From Ferrovibrio sp046297895 (GTDB lineage Bacteria > Pseudomonadota > Alphaproteobacteria > Ferrovibrionales > Ferrovibrionaceae), in contig NZ_JBKBHC010000001.1 of assembly GCF_046297895.1 (NCBI RefSeq), forward strand, positions 460,762-524,761: DNA of 64,000 nt, read 5' to 3'. The position numbers were made by a program, and so were the translations under genes. This document shows, piece after piece, positions 28,984-37,779 of this stretch. The first letter of the stretch is position 1. Every line of letters begins with the position of its first letter. A model generated the notes under the pieces. It was given only the letters and a program-made list of their open reading frames with translations. It did no database searches and had not been told where the DNA came from.

Positions 28984-29801
28984 GCCGCATCGACAAGCGT
29001 TTCGCCGACCTGAAGGCTGCCGGCCGCGCCGGCCTGGTCACCTTCATCACCTCGGGCGATCCCGATCACGACACCTGCGCCCGGCTTCTGGCCGGCCTGC
29101 CGGCCGCCGGCGCCGACCTGATCGAACTGGGCGTGCCGTTCACCGATCCGATGGCCGATGGCCCCTCCATCGAGGCCGCCAACCTGCGCGCACTGGCCAA
29201 GGGCGCCTCCTTGCGCAAGACGCTCGATCTCGTGCGCGGCTTCCGCAAAAACGACGATGCCACGCCCATCGTGCTGATGGGCTATTTCAACCCGATCTCC
29301 GCCTATGGCGTGGACACCTTCCTTGCCGATGCCAAGACGGCTGGCGTGGACGGCCTGATCGTCGTCGACCTGCCGCCGGAAGAGGACGACGAGCTGTGCA
29401 TTCCCGCCATTAAGGCCGGCCTGCACTTCATCCGTCTCGCCACCCCCACCACCGACGATGCCCGCCTGCCCGCGGTGCTGAACAACACCTCGGGGTTCCT
29501 GTATTATGTGTCGATTGCCGGCATCACCGGCGCGGCGGCGGCCGATCCGGCAACCGTGGGCAAGGCGGTGGCGCGGATCAAGCAGAAGACAAAACTTCCG
29601 GTGGCGGTTGGCTTCGGCATCCGTGATGGCAAGCGTGCCGCGGAGATCGCTGCCGTGGCCGATGCCGCCGTGGTAGGCTCGGCCCTTGTGGATCGCGTCG
29701 CCGAGGCCCAGATCAAGGGCATCGATCCGGCCGATCACGTGCTGGCGCTGGTGCGCGAGCTGAGCAAGGCCATCCGTGGTGTCGCCAAGGCGGCGGCCTG
29801 A
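28980..29801 (+). CDS. trpA: Tryptophan synthase alpha chain
   Basis: A 273-residue TIM-barrel subunit that cleaves indole-3-glycerol phosphate and passes indole to TrpB. The catalytic Glu49 and Asp60 sit in LIELGVPFTDPMADG, exactly at the usual positions when counting from the GTG at 28980. That start overlaps the trpB stop by 4 bases (GTGA). The phosphate site GFGIRDGKRAAEI and VVGSALVD follow. An upstream start at 28878 would run 34 residues into trpB and is rejected. Confidence 0.97.
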
Positions 29802-29820
29802 AGCGTTAAGGAGTATCGCC

Positions 29821-30765
29821 ATGAACTGGTTGACCCGCACCGTCCTGCCAAAGATCCGCGAGTTCACGACCAAGAAGGACACGCCGGATAACCTTTGGAA
29901 GAAATGCCCCAATTGCGGGCAGATGATCTATGCCAAGGAAGTGGAGGAGAACCAGCACGTCTGCCCGAAATGCGACTATCACATGCGCGTCGGGCCGAAG
30001 CAGCGTTTCGCCGCGCTGTTCGACAAGGGCGAATACCAGACCATCGAACTGCCCGACGTGCTGCAGGACCCGCTGCATTTCCGCGATTCAAAGAAATATC
30101 CCGACCGCCTGAAGGATGCGCGTTCCAAGACCGGCCAGCGCGATGCCTTCGCCGTCGCCCACGGCACGCTGCACGAGCAGGACGTGGTGATCGCGGTGCA
30201 GAATTTCGCCTTCATGGGCGGTTCGATGGGCATGGCCACCGGCGAGGCGCTGATCGCCGCCGCGAACCTGGCCGTCACCCAGCGCGCCGCCCTGATCCTG
30301 TTCGCGGCCGCCGGTGGTGCGCGCATGCAGGAGGGTATCCTGAGCCTGATGCAGATGCCGCGCACCGTGATCGCGGTGCAGCGCCTGCGCGAGGCACATC
30401 TGCCTTTCATCGTGGTGCTGACCGATCCCACCACCGGTGGCGTCACCGCGTCTTATGCCATGCTGGGCGACATCCAGATCGCCGAGCCGGGTGCGCTGAT
30501 CGGCTTCGCCGGCCCGCGCGTGATCGAGCAGACCATCCGCGAGACCCTGCCCCAGGGTTTCCAGCGCGCCGAGTATCTGCTGGACCATGGCATGCTCGAC
30601 ATGGTGGTGCATCGCCGCGAGCTGCGCGACACGCTGGGCCGCATCGTCAGCCTGCTGCTCGACCCCGCGCCGAAGGCCGATGTTGTGTCGCTGCCGCGCC
30701 CGGGCCTGGAAATCCCGCCGACCGGTGAGATTCCCCATGGCGCCCCCGCGCCCCGCAGCCGCTGA
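29821..30765 (+). CDS. accD: Acetyl-CoA carboxylase carboxyltransferase subunit beta
   Basis: A 314-residue subunit of the first enzyme of fatty acid synthesis, working with AccA to move carboxyl from biotin to acetyl-CoA. A four-Cys zinc ribbon is at C29, C32, C48 and C51 (KCPNCGQ and VCPKCDYH), followed by the crotonase-fold carboxyltransferase with MGGSMGMATGEAL, AAAGGARMQEG and DPTTGGVTASYA. The start is set by AAGGAG 8 bases upstream of the ATG at 29821. The 3' end overlaps folC by 29 bases. The trpA-accD-folC order is typical of alphaproteobacteria. Confidence 0.97.
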   Translation: MNWLTRTVLPKIREFTTKKDTPDNLWKKCPNCGQMIYAKEVEENQHVCPKCDYHMRVGPKQRFAALFDKGEYQTIELPDVLQDPLHFRDSKKYPDRLKDARSKTGQRDAFAVAHGTLHEQDVVIAVQNFAFMGGSMGMATGEALIAAANLAVTQRAALILFAAAGGARMQEGILSLMQMPRTVIAVQRLREAHLPFIVVLTDPTTGGVTASYAMLGDIQIAEPGALIGFAGPRVIEQTIRETLPQGFQRAEYLLDHGMLDMVVHRRELRDTLGRIVSLLLDPAPKADVVSLPRPGLEIPPTGEIPHGAPAPRSR

Positions 30766-32056
30766 ACTGGATTCCATTCTGCAGCGCCTGATGGCGCTGC
30801 ATCCCAAGGCGATCGATCTTTCGCTGGAGCGCATCCGCGCCCTGCTGTCCAAGCTGGGCGATCCGCATCTGGGCCTGCCGCCGGTCTTCCACGTGGCCGG
30901 CAGCAAGGGCAAGGGATCGACCACCGCCTTCCTGCGCGCTTTTGCCGAGGCGGCCGGTTATCGCGTCCATGTCTATACCTCGCCGCATCTGGTGCGGTTC
31001 AATGAGCGCATCCGTCTGGCGGGCCGGCTGATCCAGGATGAAAGGCTGATCGCCCTGCTGGAGCATTGCGAGCGCGTCAATGCCGGCCAGCCGATCACCT
31101 TCTTCGAAATCACGACGGCAGCCGCCTATCTCGCCTTCGCCGAAGCGCCGGCCGACCTCGTGCTGCTGGAGACCGGCCTGGGTGGCATTGCCGACACCAC
31201 CAACGTGATTCCACAGCCGCGCCTGACCGCCATCACACCCATCGGCATCGACCATGTCGCCTTCCTGGGCGATACCATCGCCAAGATCGCGGCAGCGAAA
31301 GCCGGCATCATCAAGCCCGGAATCCCGTGCGTGGTGGGACCGCAGCCTGACGAGGCGATGGCCGTGATCGCAGCCCAGGCGGCGGAATGCCGCGCGCCGT
31401 TGATCCGCCATGGCCACGAATGGGATGTACAGGCGACGCCGAACGGCATGCATTGGCATCAGGACGATCAGGAACTGGCCCTGCCCCACCCGGCCCTGCT
31501 GGGCGAACACCAGATCGTCAATGCCGGCACGGCTGTAACCTGCGCACGGAATCTGGCCGGCTTCGACATTCCGCCGGAGGCCATCGCGCATGGCCTGCGC
31601 AATGTGGACTGGCCGGCGCGCATGCAGCGGCTGACCAGGGGTCCGCTGATCGAGATGCTGCCGCCGGGCACGGAGGTGTGGCTGGATGGTGCCCATAATG
31701 CCATGGCCGGCGCAGCGCTGGCGGAAACGCTGCAAATCCTGCCGCCGATGCCGACCTGGCTGCTGGTCGGGATGCTGAACACCAAGGACGCCGCCGGCCT
31801 GTTGCGGCCGCTGCAGCCCCTGATGCGGGCGGCGCGGTGCATCGCGATCCCGGGCGAGGCCAATTCACTGTCGGCCGAGGATCTGACGGCGGCGGCACGC
31901 AGCGTCGGCCTGCCGGCGATGCCGACGGAGAGTGCGGAAGCCGCGATGCGGCAGATCGCAGAAACGATAAAGGCCGAGGCTGTTTCTGCCCCGGCCCGTG
32001 TCGTGATCACCGGCTCGCTCTATCTGGCGGGCCGGATCCTTTCGGAAAACTCTTAG
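30737..32056 (+). CDS. folC: Bifunctional folylpolyglutamate synthase / dihydrofolate synthase
   Basis: A 439-residue Mur-ligase-type enzyme that adds glutamate to dihydropteroate and folates. The ATP-binding P-loop is in VAGSKGKGSTTAFLRAF, followed by TSPHLVRFNERI, the metal-binding TGLGGIADTTNVI and the C-terminal WLDGAHNAMAG. The ATG at 30737 lies inside the end of accD, where no better spaced start with this N-terminus exists. The last four bases overlap the convergent trxA gene. Confidence 0.95.
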   Translation: MAPPRPAAAELDSILQRLMALHPKAIDLSLERIRALLSKLGDPHLGLPPVFHVAGSKGKGSTTAFLRAFAEAAGYRVHVYTSPHLVRFNERIRLAGRLIQDERLIALLEHCERVNAGQPITFFEITTAAAYLAFAEAPADLVLLETGLGGIADTTNVIPQPRLTAITPIGIDHVAFLGDTIAKIAAAKAGIIKPGIPCVVGPQPDEAMAVIAAQAAECRAPLIRHGHEWDVQATPNGMHWHQDDQELALPHPALLGEHQIVNAGTAVTCARNLAGFDIPPEAIAHGLRNVDWPARMQRLTRGPLIEMLPPGTEVWLDGAHNAMAGAALAETLQILPPMPTWLLVGMLNTKDAAGLLRPLQPLMRAARCIAIPGEANSLSAEDLTAAARSVGLPAMPTESAEAAMRQIAETIKAEAVSAPARVVITGSLYLAGRILSENS

Positions 32057-32376
32057 ATCGCCGAGTTGATCCACTCCAGGATGCGGCTCTTGGGCATCGA
32101 GCCGACCTTGGTGGAGACCGGCTTGCCGTCCTTGAACAGGATCAGGGTCGGGATGCCGCGCACGCCGAATTTCGAGGGGGTCATCGGGTTCTCGTCGATG
32201 TTCACCTTGGCCACGGTCAGCTTGCCGGCCATCTCGCCGGCGATCTCGTCCAGGGCCGGGGCGATCTGCTTGCAGGGACCGCACCACTCGGCCCAGAAGT
32301 CGACCAGCACGGCATTGGAAGACTTGAGGACATCGCTCTCGAAGGAAGCGTCGGTAACTTTGGTGGGCGCGGACAT
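32053..32376 (-). CDS. trxA: Thioredoxin
   Basis: A 107-residue thioredoxin, the general cytoplasmic dithiol reductant, reduced by the TrxB encoded at 58-59 kb. The active site is WCGPC (31-35), with the cis-Pro in VRGIPTLILF. The start at 32376 has GAGGA upstream and gives the normal length; an ATG at 32514 would add 46 non-thioredoxin residues. It is convergent with folC, with a 4-base overlap. Confidence 0.97.
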   Translation of the reverse strand: MSAPTKVTDASFESDVLKSSNAVLVDFWAEWCGPCKQIAPALDEIAGEMAGKLTVAKVNIDENPMTPSKFGVRGIPTLILFKDGKPVSTKVGSMPKSRILEWINSAI

Positions 32377-32578
32377 GCGGGAATCCTCGTTGGGATGGGG
32401 GAGTGCCGGCTTCGGCCCGGTCAGACGATCCAGACAGGCGATTCCGGTGCGGCGGTTTAAGGTAGAAAGACACCCCCTAAGCGTCAAGCGGGTGGAAAAA
32501 TTCACACAACCCACTGATTTTCCTGAAAAAGCAGGAATCAGGCCGGCGAATCAAGGGTAGACAACGCCTGCGCGCGCT

Positions 32579-32595
32579 TGTTACAACTCGTAACA
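32579..32595. promoter_or_regulatory. Inverted repeat between trxA and the dienelactone hydrolase gene
   Basis: TGTTAC-aactc-GTAACA, with perfect 6-bp arms, 52 bases before the start of the downstream plus-strand gene. The spacing and position suit a dimeric repressor or activator site. The bound regulator is unknown. Confidence 0.35.
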
Positions 32596-32647
32596 GATCG
32601 GCGGGTTCACCCGCTGAAAGGATCAACAAAGGCTTAACGGGGGATCG

Positions 32648-33712
32648 ATGGCCGGGGGCAAAGCCACGACACTGCTGGATGCCAGGACGCTGCTGGGCGC
32701 CGCCCTGCGCGGGATCTGCCGCCTGTCCGTGCCGGCCTTGCTTCTGGTCAGCGTCGCCATGGTCCCGGTCGAGCCCATCCAGGCCCAGCCGCGCGCCGGC
32801 CATTCCAAGGCAGCCGTCGCGCCCAAACCCGATGCCAAACCGGCCAAGGCCGCACCGCGCCGCCAGAAGTCAGCCGAGCCCGCCCGCCGCGCGGCGGACG
32901 CTGAAAACACCAATGGCTTCAACATCGACGGCCGCCGCGTGCGCGTCGATGTGGTGAAGGCCGAAACCGACCTGCTTGGCCCCGATGGCCGCGCCCCGGC
33001 CGTGCTGATCCTGCATGGCGCCCATGGCCTGGGCGACGGCTCGCTGTTCTATCCGCAGGCCAAGGCGCTGGCCGAGCGCGGCATCAATGCCTTCGTGGTG
33101 CATTATTTCGACGGCATCCCGCAGGCCCGCAAGGCGGCCCCGACCCTGCATGACGAGCGCGAGCGGGTGATCGCCGAAGCCGTCTCCTATGTACAGAAGC
33201 AGGCTTATGTGGACGGCGAGCGGATCGGCGTTTTTGGTCTGTCGCTGGGCGGTTTCCATGCCCTCAGCCTGGGCAGCCGCGACGCGCGCATCCAGGCCGT
33301 GGTGAACGTGGTGGGCGCGATGCCGTCAGAGGTGCAGCGCCGCGGCGTGCACCGCATGCCGCCAACCCTGGTGCTGCACGGCGACCGTGATGCCACGGTG
33401 CCGGTTCGCCGGGCCTATGAACTGGCCAGCCTGCTGGGCGAGATCGGCGCCGAACACGAGGTGAAGATCTACAAGGGCCAGGGCCATACCTTCCGCGGCG
33501 ATGCCAAGGAAGACAGCATTTCCCGCACGGTGGATTTCTTCGAGCGTTACCTGGGCGGCGACCGCGGCCTGCTGGACCGCGAACTGGAAATCGATATCGC
33601 CCTGGCGCCAGTGGTGCCCGAGACCGAGACGCTGCCGATCCGCGAACTCACCATTGCCGACGAAGCGCTGTGGGCCATGGCCGAGCACGGCACCATCCAG
33701 CCGGGCAACTGA
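32648..33712 (+). CDS. Exported dienelactone hydrolase family protein
   Basis: A 354-residue alpha/beta hydrolase. The N-terminus has a basic and hydrophobic stretch (about residues 10-42, GICRLSVPALLLVSVAMVPV) that may be a signal peptide or anchor, then a Lys/Ala/Pro-rich linker to about residue 85. The hydrolase core carries VLILHGAHGLGD, the nucleophile elbow in GVFGLSLGGFHAL (Ser), and the Asp and His near LHGDRDATVP and GQGHTFRGD. Ser in the elbow, rather than the Cys of true dienelactone hydrolases, points to a general esterase. The long linker suggests the domain is held away from the membrane on the periplasmic side. Confidence 0.82.
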   Translation: MAGGKATTLLDARTLLGAALRGICRLSVPALLLVSVAMVPVEPIQAQPRAGHSKAAVAPKPDAKPAKAAPRRQKSAEPARRAADAENTNGFNIDGRRVRVDVVKAETDLLGPDGRAPAVLILHGAHGLGDGSLFYPQAKALAERGINAFVVHYFDGIPQARKAAPTLHDERERVIAEAVSYVQKQAYVDGERIGVFGLSLGGFHALSLGSRDARIQAVVNVVGAMPSEVQRRGVHRMPPTLVLHGDRDATVPVRRAYELASLLGEIGAEHEVKIYKGQGHTFRGDAKEDSISRTVDFFERYLGGDRGLLDRELEIDIALAPVVPETETLPIRELTIADEALWAMAEHGTIQPGN

Positions 33713-33751
33713 TCCCGAATACGGCTGCATCAGTAAAAAAGTCGGACACGC

Positions 33752-33784
33752 AAAAGGGCCGCCGGACATACCGGCGGCCCTTTT
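33752..33784. terminator. Bidirectional intrinsic terminator
   Basis: Perfect 10-bp arms (33756-33765 and 33771-33780) around a 5-nt loop, with AAAA before and TTTT after. It can therefore stop transcripts of both the plus-strand hydrolase gene (ends 33712) and the minus-strand DUF4167 gene (ends 33831). Confidence 0.9.
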
Positions 33785-33830
33785 CATTCGCATGAATGAC
33801 CGGTCGTTGACGGGAAGACCGGCGCGGCGG

Positions 33831-34292
33831 TCAGGCCGCCGTCGCCTCGTCGCGTTCGGCCGGCTGGGTCTCGGCATTGGGATCAAGAGCCGCCTCAAGC
33901 TCCATCTCCAGGCTCGGCTGCTCGCCATCGACAACGACTGCCTGCTGCTGCGGCTGCTGGCCGCCGCCCTGCTGTGGCTGCTGCTGGCTCGCCTGCTGTT
34001 GCTGCTGGCGCTGCAGCGGCGTCACGCCCTGGGCCAGCATGATGCGGTAATAGTGCTCGGCATGCTGCAGGTAATTCTCGGCCGCGATGCGGTCGCCTGA
34101 CGCATTGGCGTCACGGGCGAGCTGGCAGTAGCGCTCGAAGATCGTGCTGGCGGTGCCGCGGATTTTGACGTCGGGGCCGTTGGAGTCGAAATTGCGGTGG
34201 GAATTGTTCATCCCTCCGCCACCGCCGCCACCACCACCATGCGGCCTGCGGCCCTGAGGCCGGCCGCCACGTTGACGATTCTTGTTGTTCAC
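33831..34292 (-). CDS. DUF4167 domain-containing protein
   Basis: About 153 residues from the GTG at 34292. The Arg/Gly-rich N-terminus NNKNRQRGGRPQGRRPHGGG followed by a glycine run is RNA-binding-like. The DUF4167 core NSHRNFDSNGPDVKIRGTAS, then IFERYCQLARDANASGDRI and YLQHAEHYYRIML, comes next. The tail is Gln-rich (QQQQQASQQQPQQGGGQQPQ). The family is confined to alphaproteobacteria and usually lies beside prmC/prfA, as here. The function is unknown. An in-frame ATG at 34364 would add 24 residues; the GTG is preferred because the family N-terminus starts there. Confidence 0.85.
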   Translation of the reverse strand: MNNKNRQRGGRPQGRRPHGGGGGGGGGMNNSHRNFDSNGPDVKIRGTASTIFERYCQLARDANASGDRIAAENYLQHAEHYYRIMLAQGVTPLQRQQQQQASQQQPQQGGGQQPQQQAVVVDGEQPSLEMELEAALDPNAETQPAERDEATAA

Positions 34293-34578
34293 AGGTTCAT
34301 CTCGCTTGTTTTCAGCAAATCGCGCATCAGGCTGGTTGCGCACCGTATCGCGTCGCCCAAACATCTGCGCGCAATACAGCCGGCCTCTCGATCGGATCCA
34401 AAACCGGTTTCAGTCGAGGAGGCGATGACGCTGCCTGCCTTATCCGCCCCCGGCCAACTCACCCCTTTGATCAAGGCCAGATCAATGCCTTGGGCGTGCT
34501 TCCTTGGGACCGCGTCATCCCGAATCCCAAGATAAGGGGGGCGACGGCGGCTGCCAACCCCCTTTCGGCGGGAATTTA

Positions 34579-35427
34579 TCAGGATTTCCGCCCGGTCACG
34601 ACGCGCCCGATGCCGGCCAGGTCGGGCAAAACGACGATATCGGCGAAACCGGCCCCGGCCAGCAGGGCCGAGACTGCGGCATCCTGTCCCATCCCGATCT
34701 CAACGGCGACGACAGCGCCCACACCCGCCAGCCGCGCCAGGTCTGGCACCAGCCTGCGATAGGCCGCCAATCCGTCGGCGCCGCCATCCAGGGCCAGACG
34801 CGGTTCGTATCGCGCCACCTCGGGCGCCAGCCCCGGCACCACAGCGGTTTCGATATAGGGCGGGTTGGAGATCAGGATGTCGAACGGCCCGTCCAGGCCC
34901 GCACCCCAGTCGCCCTGCCGGAACTCGGCGCGATCGCCAAGTCCGAGAGCTTCGGCATTCATGCGCGCAATCGACAGCGCGGCCGGCGAGGCGTCCACGC
35001 CCAGGCCGGTGGCGCGCGGCAATTCATGCAGCAGACTGAGCAGCAGGCAGCCCGATCCGGTGCCAAAATCGACGATCCGCAGGGCGGCATGACGATCCGC
35101 CACCGCGGCAAGCACGCCGGCCACCAGGGCTTCCGAGTCCGGCCTCGGATCGAGCACATCCCCGGTGACGCGAAAGTCCAGTCCCCAGAATTCGCGGTGC
35201 CCCAAAATCTGCGATACCGGCTCGCGGTCGATGCGGCGCTGGACCAGCGCCTCGAACCGTGCGGCCTGCTCCGGCGACAGCACCCCACCGGAATCCAGCC
35301 GCACCCGGTCAGGACTCAGTCCGGCCGCATGGGCCAGCAGCAGCACCGCATCCTGGCGCGGTCCCTCGATCCCGGCCTGCTTCAGCCGCCGCGTGGCATC
35401 AAGCAGCAGCGCGCCGATCTCAGGCAT
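34579..35427 (-). CDS. prmC: Peptide chain release factor N5-glutamine methyltransferase
   Basis: A 282-residue SAM-dependent methyltransferase that methylates the Gln of the GGQ motif in release factors RF1 and RF2. SAM motif I is RIVDFGTGSGCLLLSLL (about 117-133), and the substrate-Gln-binding NPPY is at 188-191. It overlaps the end of prfA by 8 bases, so the enzyme and its substrate are co-translated. Confidence 0.96.
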   Translation of the reverse strand: MPEIGALLLDATRRLKQAGIEGPRQDAVLLLAHAAGLSPDRVRLDSGGVLSPEQAARFEALVQRRIDREPVSQILGHREFWGLDFRVTGDVLDPRPDSEALVAGVLAAVADRHAALRIVDFGTGSGCLLLSLLHELPRATGLGVDASPAALSIARMNAEALGLGDRAEFRQGDWGAGLDGPFDILISNPPYIETAVVPGLAPEVARYEPRLALDGGADGLAAYRRLVPDLARLAGVGAVVAVEIGMGQDAAVSALLAGAGFADIVVLPDLAGIGRVVTGRKS

Positions 35428-36508
35428 TCAGTTCGGCCAGACGGCTGGCCTGATCCTCGGCGATCAGCGCCTCGATCACGTCATCCAGCGCCTCGCCCGT
35501 CATCACCTGATCGATCTTGTAGAGCGTCAGGTTGATACGATGGTCGGTGACGCGCCCCTGGGGAAAATTATACGTGCGGATGCGCTCCGAACGGTCGCCC
35601 GACCCGACCTGTCCCTTGCGGTCGGCCGCGCGGGCCGAGGCCAGCTTCTCGCGTTCCGCCTCGTACAGCTTGGCTCGCAGCAGCTTCATCGCCTTGGCCT
35701 TGTTCTTGTGCTGCGACCGCTCGGTCTGCTGCGCCACCACGATGCCGCTCGGGATATGGGTGATGCGCACCGCCGAGTCCGTGGTGTTCACATGCTGGCC
35801 ACCCGCACCGGAGGAGCGATACACGTCGATGCGCAGATCGCTCTCGTTGATGTCGATATCGACATCCTCGGCTTCGGGCAGCACCGCCACCGTGGCGGCC
35901 GAGGTATGGATGCGGCCCTGGGTTTCGGTATCCGGCACGCGCTGCACGCGATGCACGCCGGATTCGAATTTGAGGCGGGCAAAGACGTTGCGGCCGGAAA
36001 TGGTGGCGATGGCCTCGCGGAAACCACCCAGTTCGGTGTCGGAAATACTCTCCACCTCGAAACGCCAGCCATGCTTGCCTGCATAGCCGCGATACATCTC
36101 GAACAGATCGCGGGCGAACAAAGCCGCCTCGTCGCCGCCGGTGCCGGCGCGGACTTCCAGGATGGCGTTCTTCTCGTCGGCTTCGTCCTTGGGCAGCAGC
36201 ATGATCAGCACGCGCCGCTCGGCATCGGGCAAAGCCGCCTGGGCCTGCTTCCATTCCGCCTCGGCCAGGCTGCGCATTTCAGGATCGGAAGCGGGGTCGT
36301 CGCGCATGGCGGCCAGATCGGCCACTTCCCGGCGCAGCCGGCGCCAGTCGTTGATGCCCTGCACCAGCGGTTCGATCTCGGCATATTCCTTCGAGAGCTT
36401 CACGAAGGCATCGGCCGCCAGTCCGCCGGCCGCCATCTGGGCCTGCAGCATCTCGTAACGCTCGATCACCTTGTCGAGCTTGGCCTCGGGCAGGCCGGCG
36501 ACATCCAT
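35420..36508 (-). CDS. prfA: Peptide chain release factor 1
   Basis: A 362-residue class I release factor that reads UAA and UAG. The catalytic GGQ is at 236-238 in RSSGAGGQHVNTTDSAV. The stop-codon-recognition region is in RVQRVPDTETQGRIHTSAAT, which holds the PxT-type tripeptide of RF1. Two bases separate its start from the stop of hisS upstream, and it overlaps prmC downstream. Confidence 0.97.
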   Translation of the reverse strand: MDVAGLPEAKLDKVIERYEMLQAQMAAGGLAADAFVKLSKEYAEIEPLVQGINDWRRLRREVADLAAMRDDPASDPEMRSLAEAEWKQAQAALPDAERRVLIMLLPKDEADEKNAILEVRAGTGGDEAALFARDLFEMYRGYAGKHGWRFEVESISDTELGGFREAIATISGRNVFARLKFESGVHRVQRVPDTETQGRIHTSAATVAVLPEAEDVDIDINESDLRIDVYRSSGAGGQHVNTTDSAVRITHIPSGIVVAQQTERSQHKNKAKAMKLLRAKLYEAEREKLASARAADRKGQVGSGDRSERIRTYNFPQGRVTDHRINLTLYKIDQVMTGEALDDVIEALIAEDQASRLAELNA

Positions 36509-36511
36509 GAC

Positions 36512-37750
36512 TCAGGCCTTCAGCTTGGCAAGCAGCTCGGCGCGGCGGAGCGTGACCTCCTGGCCGCTTTGCAGATCCTTCAGCTTCACCACGCCCTGCG
36601 CCAGCTCGTCATCGCCGATCACCACGGCGGCAAAGCAGCCCAGCCTGTCGGCGCGCTTGAATCGTTTGCCGGCATTGCCGCCATAGGCCAGTTCCACCGC
36701 CACGTCGGCGCGGCGCAACTCGGCCGCCAGCTTGGCGGCCTCGGCCTCGGCGGCGGCGCCGATCGGAATGATGGCAACGCTGCGCGGCGGCGTGGGCTGC
36801 GGGTCGGACAGCAGCACCAGACGCTCGATGCCGCCGGCCCAGCCGATGCCCGGCGTCGGCTTGCCGCCAAGCTGCTCGATCAGGCCGTCATAGCGGCCGC
36901 CGGCCAGCACAGTGCCCTGGGCGCCCAGCATGTCGGTGGTGAACTCGAACGCCGTGTGGGTGTAGTAGTCCAGACCGCGCACCAGACGCGGGCTGACCTT
37001 GAACGGCACGCCGGCTGCGCCCAGGCCATCCTGCAGCGCCTTGAAGAAATCGCTGGCGGCAGGCGTGAGAAAATCCTGGATCAGCGGCGCATCGGCCACC
37101 AGCCTGCGGTCGCCTTCATCCTTGGAATCGAGGATGCGCAACGGGTTCTTCTCCAGCCGCTTGCGGCTGTCTTCCGACAGCCTGTCGGCATGGCCGGAGA
37201 AATACTTCACCAGTGCCGCCCGGTAGCCGACCCGGCTTTCCGGATCGCCCAGCGTGTTCAGCTCCAGCACGCATTTGTCGAGGATGCCAAGCCGGCGCAG
37301 GATTTCGGCGGCGACCGAGATCACTTCCACATCGGCCTGCGGCTCGGCCGCACCGATCACCTCCACGTCGATCTGGTGGAACTGGCGCTGGCGACCCTTC
37401 TGCGGCCGCTCGAAACGGAACATCGGGCCCCACGCGAAGGCCTTGAAGGGAACATGCTGCTGCAGGCCGTTGGAAATGAAGGCGCGGCAGATGCCGGCCG
37501 TATATTCCGGCCGAAGGGTCAACCCCTCGCCGCCCTTGTCGGTGAAGGAATACATCTCCTTGGACACCACATCCGATGTTTCGCCCATCGAACGGGCGAA
37601 TACCTCGGTGAATTCGAAGATCGGCGTCGCCATCTCGCGATAGCCGAACAGAAGCGCTGCCTGACGGGCAACATCCACCACGTGGCGGAACCGGGCAAAA
37701 TCGTCGGGCAGAATGTCATGCGTGCCGCGCACGGGCTGCAACTGGGCCAC
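36512..37750 (-). CDS. hisS: Histidyl-tRNA synthetase
   Basis: A 412-residue class II synthetase. It starts with QPVRGTHDILPDD, has motif 2 around FRFERPQKGRQRQFHQIDVE, the histidine-specific RGLDYYTHTAFEF and motif 3 in GIGWAGGIERLVLL, and a C-terminal anticodon-binding domain. It is transcribed with ispG upstream (29-base gap) and prfA-prmC downstream. Confidence 0.97.
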   Translation of the reverse strand: MAQLQPVRGTHDILPDDFARFRHVVDVARQAALLFGYREMATPIFEFTEVFARSMGETSDVVSKEMYSFTDKGGEGLTLRPEYTAGICRAFISNGLQQHVPFKAFAWGPMFRFERPQKGRQRQFHQIDVEVIGAAEPQADVEVISVAAEILRRLGILDKCVLELNTLGDPESRVGYRAALVKYFSGHADRLSEDSRKRLEKNPLRILDSKDEGDRRLVADAPLIQDFLTPAASDFFKALQDGLGAAGVPFKVSPRLVRGLDYYTHTAFEFTTDMLGAQGTVLAGGRYDGLIEQLGGKPTPGIGWAGGIERLVLLSDPQPTPPRSVAIIPIGAAAEAEAAKLAAELRRADVAVELAYGGNAGKRFKRADRLGCFAAVVIGDDELAQGVVKLKDLQSGQEVTLRRAELLAKLKA

Positions 37751-37779
37751 GGCGTGTCTCCGTCGTTGAAAGGTGGAAG

